Part shown: positions 37,692 to 46,604 of the stretch, piece by piece
Layout of the letters: every line of letters begins with the position of its first letter
How positions within the stretch are numbered: position 1 is the stretch's first letter
NCBI GenBank assembly: GCA_002964805.2
Contig: PUDQ02000018.1
Coordinates: forward strand, 434,001-498,000
Direction: 5' to 3'
Length of the DNA: 64,000 nt
DNA from: Trametes villosa
Lineage: Eukaryota; Basidiomycota; Agaricomycetes; Polyporales; Polyporaceae
The notes under the pieces: model-generated
Told to the model about the DNA's origin: nothing
What the model saw: only the letters and a program-made list of their open reading frames with translations
Database searches by the model: none
Made by a program: the position numbers and the translations under genes

Positions 37692-38492
37692 ACGGTACGG
37701 ATAACAGTGCACGCAGCGCGCCAGCTCGTACTGCCTCCTTGGCGCAATCACCAAGCAGCGGCTGCGCCCACCCATCGGCGAACGTTTGCAGGGCAATCAT
37801 CACGAACAGCCCACAGGACCAGGAGTCGACCTGTTGGTCGCCAGCGTCGGGTGCGTGTACAGTGAAGGTGTACGAGTTCCACGCTACACTTGGCGACCCT
37901 ATGCAGCGCCGGATTGCGTCGACTGCCGAGCGTAAGTCCTACGATAGCGTAGTGGTTAGCGTAGTGTTTACTTCACAACAGCGCCACAACTGCTGACCTT
38001 CTCTGCCCAGTCCCGAGAATGCAAGTACGGCATGCTGTCAACAATTCCGCAGGACTGATCCTTCTCATTTATGTACCCTAGGACCCAATGCGCTGGTTCA
38101 CCACCACACATCGGAAAGGCCCAGCGTAGCCGAGACTGCAGGGCCGCGATGCCGTCGCTCTCGCTCTCTGGGCACTGTCTGTGGGTAAGTAAATATATCG
38201 GCTCGTGAGTTGGACGATAACTTACAGCTGCTCTTACGTGCTCTTCGACAGATCCCTGAAAGCCTCCATCGTCTACGCGCCCTCCCGCAATGGCCGGGAT
38301 CCAGGAGGAAAAGAAGCAGAAGTCGGCACCGGTGGATGACCGTTCAGCGACTTGTTGAACCACAGCCGCATAGGCATCCAGTGTCGTCCCGGTAAGCCTC
38401 TGCGTGCGTCCCGGGAGGAGTGTTTCTAACTCTTGAATACAGAAATCGATGTTGCGAATCCGCCGCATGTGTGTGTCTGGAAGCTCGTGCAT
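37692..38492 (-). CDS. Ulp1-like (C48) cysteine protease region of the transposon
   Basis: Start ATG at 38492 (MHELPDTHMRRIRNIDFC). The first exon contains LETLLPGRTQRLTGTTLDAY, like the substrate-groove start of Ulp1 proteases, and FFSSWIPAIAGG. After an intron comes AFPMCGGEPAHWVLGYIN, with the candidate catalytic His in AHW, then CGIVDSMP with the candidate Asp. The next exon (from about 37950) gives FTVHAPDAGDQQVDSWSCGL, with the oxyanion Gln and nucleophile Cys. This order His, Asp, Gln, Cys is that of SUMO/Ulp1 proteases. The frame ends in TAA at 37694..37692, but a GTAAGA donor at 37693 and a CTAG acceptor at 37645 can instead join it in frame to the transposase. Deubiquitinase-fold proteases of this kind are known from several eukaryotic DNA transposons. 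Confidence 0.75.
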
Positions 38493-38562
38493 GCCGATCG
38501 CGAGTATGCTGGTGGAGAAGTAGTGGATGGTTTAACTTGAACATGCACACTATCACTCTCAT

Positions 38563-38570
38563 TTATATAC
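38563..38570 (-). promoter_or_regulatory. TATA box of the transposon gene
   Basis: TATATAAA on the minus strand lies about 70 bp upstream of the ATG at 38492. No such box is seen in the 40 bp between the protease and transposase frames, which favours one transcript for both. Confidence 0.5.
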
Positions 38571-39033
38571 AGCCTAGCCACGACGATGTACCCATTGTTT
38601 CAGTATGTACATGCTCCGGCGGGGCCACCGTGGCTAAGCCATGGCTCGCGGACCCCTAAGCGCCGGTCGTTCAGCTCCGAACTTGGCCTCAAATATGCGA
38701 TCACGGGATAAGGTCTTGGGCGCCTATTCCCTTCTTGGGGCGTCCGGTATGCTAAGTCGGATAAGGGTACTTTCCTTTTCGGGAGGTCAAAATATGCTAT
38801 CGCGGATAGACATCTGGTGAAGTTGCCCGGGTCCTGGCGCCGGGTGTGACCTGTGACCGCCGAGATACATAGCGGCGGAGCGGCGGGGCGCCCACAACTA
38901 CCATATACGGCGCGTTAGCGCCCGCTCCGGAGGCCAAAAACGGGCGCTTAGGGGCCCCGGAGCCGTTGTGACCAGTGACACAGGCCAAATAGCGGGGCGG
39001 CGAGGCCCCCTGTGACCTGTGACCCGCCGCTGT
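38571..39033. other. GC-rich right subterminal region of the transposon
   Basis: No gene. It holds TCAAATATGC/TCAAAATATGC motifs, then the inner inverted segment (38804-38845), then about 180 bp of GC-rich sequence bounded by two copies of GTGACCTGTGACC (about 38846-38858 and 39012-39024). The left end of the element lacks this 180 bp segment, so the ends are not symmetric. Confidence 0.7.
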
Positions 39034-39049
39034 GCTCTGATCTTTACAG
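39034..39049 (-). repeat. Right terminal inverted repeat of the transposon
   Basis: GCTCTGATCTTTACAG, inverse complement of 32658-32673. The TA at 39050-39051 is the right target duplication. Confidence 0.92.
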
Positions 39050-39121
39050 TAGTAACTCGGAGTCGAGAGCCATAGGCGCATCATAGACACACAAGCGACC
39101 GACGTCGTTGAAAGCAGCCAT

Positions 39122-39616
39122 CCATGGGGTTGTACAGACGGAGCTTAGAGGAGCTCTGAGATTCGAGCAACAAGTTCAAGACCAAGGGGTGCAGCCGCTG
39201 CGTCTGCAAGTATGAGGTCCCCGACCGCTGACGCGGACCAACCGGCCCGCTGAGATCCATGCACACCGCTCACTTCGAGCTCGAGCGCACTCTCCCATTC
39301 ACTGTGGCCGGCACTCCCGAGTTTGAGCCCAGCTTCTTGTCACGGTCATACATCAGATGCGCCCGAGCGCTGCGCAATTGCGAGCGCACACAATCGAATA
39401 AACAGAAGAGCACAGTACATCGAAAGCGTGATAACTATTAGCAAACGAAAGCAACACAACGAAGTGGACTAGGTATATGAGTGCCGCCTGCGTCAAATTG
39501 AAGGTAGCCGTGACGAGGGCGAGGAATGAGGGTTGCGATGGCCAGGGAAGCACATAGTGATGGATGTCGAGAGAAGCGACTAAGCAAGTGCAAGGAGGTA
39601 GGGGGACGAGCGATGA
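39122..39616. other. Spacer upstream of split FunK1 gene 4, 3' flank of gene 5
   Basis: 495 bp without a gene. Around 39380-39470 there is a diverged copy of the tail found after genes 3 and 4. Confidence 0.5.
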
Positions 39617-42288
39617 TCATCGGCGCGAGCGACCTTGCCCTCGGCCCCGCGTTGTGCGTCGCTGAGCAGCCGTGCGTGGTGCGCAAGGGCCTGAAGCGGC
39701 TGGGGGCGCGGCGGGAGGGGCCTGGATACGCGTTGGTATCGTCTTGATACGCTGGCTCCGACGTGGGCCGTCTGTATGGTGCGGAGCCGCAGAATCAGGA
39801 GACGACGTAGTCGCGCGAGCGGCTTGTAGTCGCATAGATCGTCGGCGTTTTGGGACGGGTACACCGCCCGGGAGGTCGTCTTCTGCGAAGCGCTTGCGCA
39901 TCGGCGTGGGGGGCACGCTGGGCGCTGGGGTCGAGAGCGAGGTGAAGTCGTAGTATCGGGCCTTGGTCACGTCGTGAACGGTGCGGTTGTCGCGCTCCAA
40001 CACGCGCGTCTTGAGAAAGTCTGTCCAAAACGCATCGACATGCTCGGGCGTCCACTGCTCGCCGTACATGACAGTTTGAAAGAGGTCGGGGCGTTGGAGC
40101 GTCAGCAAGGTGGTGAGCCATTCCGCGAGAGCCGCACTCTCGAAACCTGCTTCACGGATGAGCTCCCGGCTGTGAGCGGTCATCATTTTGACGCCGCCCC
40201 CGTCCGGGGCCTCTGACACCGTGTTGTCGACTTTCTCGAAGTAGCCTTCAATGGTGGAAACGAGCTCATCCCTCGTGAACTTGTGTGGTAGGTAGAGTAG
40301 CGCGCAGTATAGGACCACGTGGATGAGAGATTCCATGTCGTCCAGGAAGGTTTGCTTGGAGGTCGCATACTTCATCTGCAGCATTCGCCACGACATGAAA
40401 TACCATGTACCCTAATAATGCGGTTAGTACAATCCTTCCTGGGACACAGGGCCTATACTTACCGCGCGCCCGGGGTGGAGGGCTTGCCCGGAATCGTCCA
40501 CACGGTCTGACGCTTCCCAGTCAATCAGATAGCCTCGTCGGATCTCCTGCCCTGGCACCTTAACAAGGATGATGTTTCCAACGCTTATATCTCTATGGAT
40601 GCGAGAGTCCTTCGCGAGCGCATCTCTCATTGCTGTTTGACAATGGGCTCACGTCAGTGTCTGCTTATCACTCGAATACGCGACATACCGGTGAACGCGT
40701 CGTGCGTCGAGTGGAGTAGCTCCTCGGTACCTCTCACGGTAGATAACCCATAACCAACGGTGCCCATGACCAGGCGATAGCGTCGCATATCCGTTGTGGA
40801 CACGGGTTCACCGGCAACGTGGCATGTCCAAGATCCTTGCGCTACCTTGGCGGTGATAGTGGTCTGCCAGACGAGAGCTATGGACACTAATCAGAGCCCT
40901 GACGCAGATTAAACACAAAAGCCTTACAGGTCTGTGCTTCGTTGGAACCGAAGTCGGGAACGTCGCCATGCGTTACCAGGGAAGGCACATTACGCACACC
41001 AAGCCGGTTCAAGTGATTGAGCAAGTCGCCTTCAAAGGCTCCGGGGCCGTCGTATGCGATATGCCATGTATCTTTCAAGAACACCACGCGGGATGTCGTA
41101 GCCTCGACAGCCCAATAACCCCGGGTACCTCGGCCGACGAGGGAGAGCGATGATACTACGGGACGCGAAATGATGAATTCCGAGGCGTTGGAAGGCGAGA
41201 GAGTGGGGGATCGTCGAGGGTATACCTTGACTACGGCCGCGTGTCCTGGGGAATAGTGTTGGCTCAGTGCCTTGCCGAGCGCCTCGCCGTCCACCTCTAG
41301 CTGAGAGCGAACATACTCCTTGACAGTATCCCTAAAACGAAGCTCCTGCTCCGGGGTAGCTGGGGAGACTGTGCGGTCGTGACCGCGCAAGGCATCGGTC
41401 GTCCGCGAGAATCGCCATAGGAATTCGCAGAGAGGCTCCGGGCGTTCGCGGATGTCGAATGCCTCAGAGACGATACAGCCAGCACGGTCCCAACGGAATA
41501 ACCGAGCGCAGGACCCGGCCATTGAGACGGAGTAAAAGGCGTTCCGGTGCTGACGTGCGAGGATCTCTGTTACAAAGGCGATGTGCAACCCGAGCGCGTC
41601 TTCAATCTCCTTCCGTACCGTGTGGTCGTAGAACCAACGCCCAGCAAGAGAAAGACATTCGAAAGATGAGCGTTGTTCTGTACCAAGGTCCGGTGGAGGG
41701 TCAACGAAGATATCGTGGGAGGGATCAGCGATAACTTGAATGAAAAGCTCCGCGTATCCGAGCTCAGAGCGAGAGCGACGGCTCAATCCCTGTACAGCTG
41801 GGACGTTACGCTTGGCGTAGCAGGATATATGGGGTTTTGCGTACCCCAGGCGGTTGGGGTGTAAGCTACGCCGAGCGGTGTTGTGGAAGGTGAAGCCAGG
41901 GCAACGGGATTTGTGTGTAGTCTGTCTGTTCAGTGCGACGAGCTGATACATATCGGTTTATAACGGGGACCACAAAGCAGCAATGCGCACGCACCAGAGG
42001 TTCATAAATCCCTTCTGGCGAGTCGGCCGTAGAGGGCACGGACCTGAACGCGTTCTTGGCAGATAACAACGCGCCCCGGTCACTGTCTAGTGGCTGGCCG
42101 ACGACGCTCTCTAGGAACTTGTCCACAGGCATGGGCCCCGCAATGCACCTTCTGATGTTAGATAGATGGCGTTTATTTCGCGCCTCCGCAACTCCAGGGT
42201 CTAGGCCATTAGTACACGAGAGGTCGGTGTTCAAAGCCATGGGAGCGTCGTAGACACAGAAGCGACCGATGCCATCGAACTCGACCAT
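39617..42288 (-). CDS. FunK1 fungal-specific protein kinase with Arg/Gly tail (gene 5)
   Basis: Five exons: 42288..41995, 41942..40928, 40877..40689, 40632..40463, 40411..39617, giving 2463 nt and 820 residues in one open frame. Start MVEFDGIGRFCVYDAPMAL. It has GPMPVDKFLESV, SRCPGFTFHNTARRSLHP, ELGYAELFIQVI, LFRWDRAGCIVSEAFDI, VVFLKDTW, catalytic loop IHRDISVGNIIL, LIDWE, and DDMESLIHVVLYCALLYLPH. Exon 2 is nine bases longer than in the other copies because the donor used is a GTAAGG 9 nt further on; the old donor position is CACAG and cannot serve. The tail has KRRRSMRLQ, PRRSQRIKTI and ends RTTRGRGQGRSRR. It is the closest relative of the split gene 4 and its best template for exon comparison. 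Confidence 0.93.
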
Positions 42289-43036
42289 AGTTGAGCTATC
42301 AGAGACGACAAGCAAAGGAACGAAGGGCGGTGACGAAAATGGCGGCTAGGGGGCGAGAAGGGCAGCGTTCTGTGAGGACCCTTGGGCGATGAGCAGGGTG
42401 TTGGTTCAACTTGAGCCTGAATTTGGGCGCTTCGGAATTAACGCAGGACAGCCGGCATAACGGGCCGCTGTTTCGTTTGAGCGCTAGTCCGGACATTCGC
42501 GCATCGTCATCGCACACGGCGTGGCGGCTACGGAGTGGCTACGGTACTACTACAACTTGTACTATTACAACACCAATGGCCACACTTATCGGCGTCTGCC
42601 CGGCGTACTAGTACAACACCACCGCTGTATCATTCGGACTCGTCACTCAGAGTTTGCGTTCCCATGACCTACAGTGCTGCAGTTGCTTAGCGTAGCATAG
42701 CAATGTTCGCATTCAACACGCACATCGCTAACCTCGGCGATGCGCTTCTTGGAATTCTCTGTGAAGTGCCCGTGTAACACGGACGCCAACGCAACATGCA
42801 GCCACGAGCGCAAAGCCCTGAATTCCAAGCGAAAGCGCGTATAGCCCGCTGTAGTGTAGAAGTATCGGAAGAGCAGTTGCACCGTGACCGGGGTGACTAG
42901 TAGTACTTGACATGGATTCTCAACGAGTTAATAACATTGTAACAACAAACCACGGCAGGAGACGTGTGCGTGTTCCAGCTATGCGTAGGCGCATTGAGTA
43001 TCAGAACCACTGCGATCATGCAGACATCTTGCTCAC
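42289..43036. other. Intergenic between FunK1 genes 5 and 6
   Basis: 748 bp with the promoter of gene 5. A stretch near 42525-42620 repeats TACTACTACAAC-like units (TACTAC, TACAACTTGTAC), low-complexity only. No gene is seen. Confidence 0.5.
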
Positions 43037-46000
43037 CTACTTAGACCGTCGAGGCCGCTTGGGAGCGTCCGCGACTCTACGAGACGCCTTCTTCCTACGT
43101 TCGGAGTCGTCTTGGGACGCCTTTCTCTTGCCGCATTTGCGTCGGAGCTCCGCGGTAGGTTCAGCGCCGCTACTCGGACCCGCCGCCGCGGTCGTGGTAG
43201 AGGGAGTGGGTATATCGCGTGGAAGCGCCGCTAAGCTAGCCAAGTTTGTGCCATCACTGCTCGTGCTGTCCCCAAAGGGCAGAGGGTGTAGCGCTTGAGC
43301 AGGCTCTACGGGTTCGTGGGGATTAACCAGGAGCGCGTAAAAATCGCCGGATAGTCCGGCAGTGGCGCTACCGGCGATGCCGGAAGACGAAGGCTCGGAT
43401 GGAAGAGCTTCAGTGGGATCGAGGACATGTCCTGGGCGCACCGTGGACGGTGCGGTGAGGCCCTCTGGCCCGGTAAGGGGGGTTGGCGGCGAGGATGGGT
43501 TAACGGATGAGCTATTCAACCGCGGGGTAGGCACTGGTGTCGACTCGCACGCGATGGTGGGCTGGTTCAGTATGCCTAGAGCGCCACGGGGGGCGGTGGC
43601 CGAGAAGAAGGAGGCGTTGTTCTTGACGTGGTCTACTCGGCCGCCGCTGTGAAGATTGGAGCCGGGTTCCGACGCAAAGAACCGATCCCAAAATGACGCG
43701 AGAGCGTCAGGAGTCCACTTCCCGATGCTGTCCGGCTTGTAGCTGCTGATGAGGGTATAGTCTTTGAGCGGTTTGTGTATAGCGTCAAGCCACATCTTCA
43801 TGCCTGGGCTCCCCCAGACTATATCCCCTGTGAACGATCGGAAGACGAAGTCCTGGTTCTTGCCAAGGCCGCCGCTCTTGTCGTCTTTGTCGTCGCTACC
43901 CCAGCCGAATACGTTGTGGAGTACGTACTGAAGCTTCTCAGCATTGAGGTTGTGCTCGAGGTAAAGGAGCCCGCAGTAGAGGACGACGTAGTATAAGGAC
44001 TCCATGTCGTCCTGGATCTTGTATGGTTTCTCCTTGCTTGTAGCGCAGGCCAACGAGAGAAATTGCCAGGCCAGCTGCAGAACGTTGCCTCTAAGCCGTC
44101 TTCCTCGCTGCACTGAACAAAGCCTGAACTCACCGAGGCATCGTGGCGTGTCTTTGCAGTGCCTGCAGCGTTTTTGGCACGCGACTGCTCCCAGTCAACA
44201 AGGTAGCCCTTCCGGGATGCAGCTGCATCACCGCTACCATCGTTGTACAGAATTATGTTGCCTGGAGTGACGTCGCGATGGAGACGACCGCAGTGCTCGT
44301 ACGCGCCGCGCATTGCTATCATCGGGGTGGGAGACGGGGGTGGAAAGGGTTGAAAATCAGTCGATGCATCGCCCGGCACGGATTGAATCGCATACTGACC
44401 TGTGAATGCGTCGTGTACGCCGTGCAGCAGTTCCGACGCTCCGGAGAGTTTCGTCAGAGGAAATCCGGCGTACTTCAGGACGAGGCGATAGTGTACTCGC
44501 TTGTACACCCGCGCCTTGAGGACCTCCTGATCGCCGCATACCCATGGCTGGTAGATGTAATCCTGGGTCAACGTCATGTCAGACCGACCTGCGATTGCAA
44601 GCTTGCATCAGCCCAGAAGCTAGATGATATGTTGTTTGCGCACCGTGCTCCACGTGTAGGATCCTGCTATCGCTGCACTCGAAGGTCACGACGGGGACAT
44701 CGCAATGGCACTCCACAGGCGTGAGATTGAGTACGCCTTGCTCTTGCATGTCGCTGATGACCTTGGCCTCTCGTTCCGGTCCGTCGTCTCTCCACGTATC
44801 CTTCAAGAACACGACTTCGTGGGACTGAGCGTCGACGGCCCAGAAGGCCCGGGTAGCACGGCCGGTCACGGATAACGGCACGACGATCGGACAGGACACA
44901 AGATATTCGCGATATTCCGCTTGCCCTTCCTTGGGTCGGAGCCGCGCGATGTAGATAGAGGTCACAGAGCCAGGAAAATAGTGCTCCTTGAGCGTTGCCT
45001 TCCTCTCATCGGGAGTGGCGAAAGGGAGCTGCCTCTCGATGTGCTGCTCGATGAGCCCCATGTAGAGGGTCTCCGCTTCGGTCGGCGCGGGTTCCACGGT
45101 CATGTCGTACCCGCGTTCGCCGTCGGTCACCTGAGAGAAGGCCCATAAGAACTTGCATAAGAATTCTGGGTGCTTGTGGATGTCGAAGGCCTGGGTGACG
45201 ATAGCGCCTGCGCGATCCCATCGTATCAGGCGCACAAGGGTGCCTGCCATCGTGACCGAGTAGATGAAACGGCGAAACTGCCGCATGCCAATTTCGGAAG
45301 CGTACGAGGAGTTCTGCCCGAGGATCTCCAGGAGGTGCTCCCCGAGGACAAAGGACCATGCGTTGCGGGCAGCATGACCCATATCGGCGGGAGGATCTCG
45401 AAAGAGGTCCGCCGAGTTGCTGAGCTTGATCTCGAAGAACGTCGCGGCGAGACCCATGTCGGTGCGAGATTTTGTGGGACCTTTCTTCTTGCCATCCGCT
45501 TCGACCGCGCTCAGATGACGATCGGCGTAACAGCATAGGTCGGGTTTCTTAGCGCCAATTACGCCAGCCGATCTATCGGGGTGATCCGATGTGTTACGGA
45601 AGGTGAAGCCGGGACATCGAGAGCCTCGCTGGCCGTCGGCGTTGATGGCCTCCATCTGACAGCGAAGAGGGAATTAGGCGTTGCAATGGATAGGCGTAGA
45701 GCATTCCACACACCAGAGGCCCGTAAATGTCAGCTTCTTTCGCGCCCTTCTTCTTCTTATCCTTCAAGACCTCGCTGAATGCGTTCTCAGTGGAGGGCAT
45801 ATCCGCGAACGAGATCGTCTCGAGCGGATAGAATGTCTCCAAGAACGTGTCCACGGGCATGGGCCCGACGAATCGTGAGCGCATCTCTTTCCCTAGGCGC
45901 TTATTCCGGTGCTCGGCGTCCTTGATATCGAAGCCGAACGTCTGCGCACTGGTCTCCGTATGCGTGATCGGGGTGTTCCAGGCGCCGGCGCCGGAGCCCT

Positions 46001-46234
46001 CCCTGCGTATCCTGTGACTTATGGAAGAGGAGGGAGCCCCGGACTGAGAAGCCTGGGATGGGCCAGGCGTTGCGGTCGCATCCGAAGTTTGAGATTCGGT
46101 GAAGTATGTACTCTCCCGTTCGGTGACATTCTGGTGACAAGGATCGTCATTAGTGCGGGCAGAGCAGGGGAGCAAAAAAGCGATTTACTTACCCAGTGTT
46201 TGGGGTCTGCGTGCTTGATGGTAATGGCCTGCAT
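43037..46234 (-). CDS. FunK1 fungal-specific protein kinase, divergent subgroup (gene 6)
   Basis: Six exons: 46234..46193, 46130..45714, 45655..44644, 44588..44400, 44315..44134, 44074..43037, summing to 2880 nt and 959 residues. The 14-codon first exon (MQAITIKHADPKHW) is joined by a GTAAGT..CCAG intron; an ATG at 46175 inside that intron would be the alternative start. Core landmarks: GPMPVDTFLETF, SRCPGFTFRNTSDHPD, MGLAATFFEIK, LIRWDRAGAIVTQAFDI, VVFLKDTWRDD, LHRDVTPGNIIL, VDWEQS, DDMESLYYVVLYCGLLYLEH. Exon sizes 1012/189/182 differ from the other genes only by multiples of three. The C-terminal half of the last exon is a Pro/Ser/Thr-rich low-complexity region with a basic end (KRKASQDD, KRPRRSK). 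It belongs with the left-edge gene. Confidence 0.91.
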
Positions 46235-46604
46235 TTCAAGGTGGGGAGGAGAGACGCCGGGTGGGAGAGACAGCTTGGCGAGGGAGACTGAGGGAAACGC
46301 TGCATCGCGGACGACTGATGTACAAGCAGATATGCTACCTGGATACCGATCCCACGCAGCGCATCACAAGAAGGCCCCTTGTAGGCCACGGCGATATGAC
46401 GGGGAACAGACGAGATGGTATTCGAATTCTACCATATAGTGGGCGCTTGCATCCACAGAGAGATACACAGCCAAACAAAATGTGGGGAACTACCGCCTGC
46501 CCTTCAGACGCATCAGGCAATGTCGAGCCACAAAGTCCAGTCGGACGCACCTGTGACCCTCGCTGGACCATACGGGCGGCGATGTACCCACGCGAGGACG
46601 TAAT
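46235..46604. promoter_or_regulatory. Region between FunK1 gene 6 start and BMS1 end
   Basis: 370 bp holding the promoter of gene 6 and the BMS1 3' flank. It contains copy B of the dispersed repeat (46497-46581). Confidence 0.5.
46497..46581. repeat. Dispersed repeat copy B
   Basis: Partner of 1454-1538 (shared ACGCATCAGGCAATGTCGAG and ATACGGGCGGCG with matching spacing). Confidence 0.7.

Larger units (their letters stand above)
32658..39049. mobile_element. 6.4 kb DNA transposon with TA target duplication, protease and transposase genes
   Basis: The element starts CTGTAAAGATCAGAGC and ends with the exact inverse complement, a 16 bp perfect terminal inverted repeat. A second, less perfect inverted segment follows (left 32683-32718, right 38804-38845: GGACCCGGGCAACTTCACCAGA and neighbours). 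TA is duplicated at the ends. Inside, on the minus strand, are a Ulp1-like protease region (38492..37692) and a large zinc-finger transposase-like gene (37652..32959). Subterminal TCAAATATGC-type motifs occur at both ends. The TA duplication would suit Tc1/mariner-like elements, but the size, TIRs and coding content do not, so I leave the superfamily open. Confidence 0.93.
30085..39121 (-). pseudogene. FunK1 kinase gene 4, first exon split by a DNA transposon
   Basis: The gene lies in two parts. The first 72 nt of exon 1 are at 39121..39050 (MAAFNDVGRLCVYDAPMALD and three more codons). The rest continues at 32655..32434, then 32382..31377, 31327..31139, 31083..30914 and 30858..30085. The 6392 bp between are a transposon plus one copy of its TA target. 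Without the insertion, exon 1 would be 294 nt, exactly as in gene 5, and the whole frame of 811 codons is open, so nothing else is broken. Landmarks include GPMPVDKFIEEV, SRCPGFVFQNTARRSLHP, LFRWDRAGCIVSESFDI, IHRDISVGNIIL, LIDWE and a basic tail ending RGRGHPRR. Unless the element is spliced out or a downstream ATG (for example at 32604) is used, the kinase is inactivated. Confidence 0.92.

Noticed and set aside
32658..39049. Assignment of the transposon to hAT or P elements
   Set aside because: Those make 8-bp duplications; here only TA is duplicated, and joining through TA restores the kinase frame exactly.
38797..39090. 97-codon frame across the right end of the transposon
   Set aside because: It spans the TIR and the kinase exon border and covers GC-rich repeats; no protein-like sequence.
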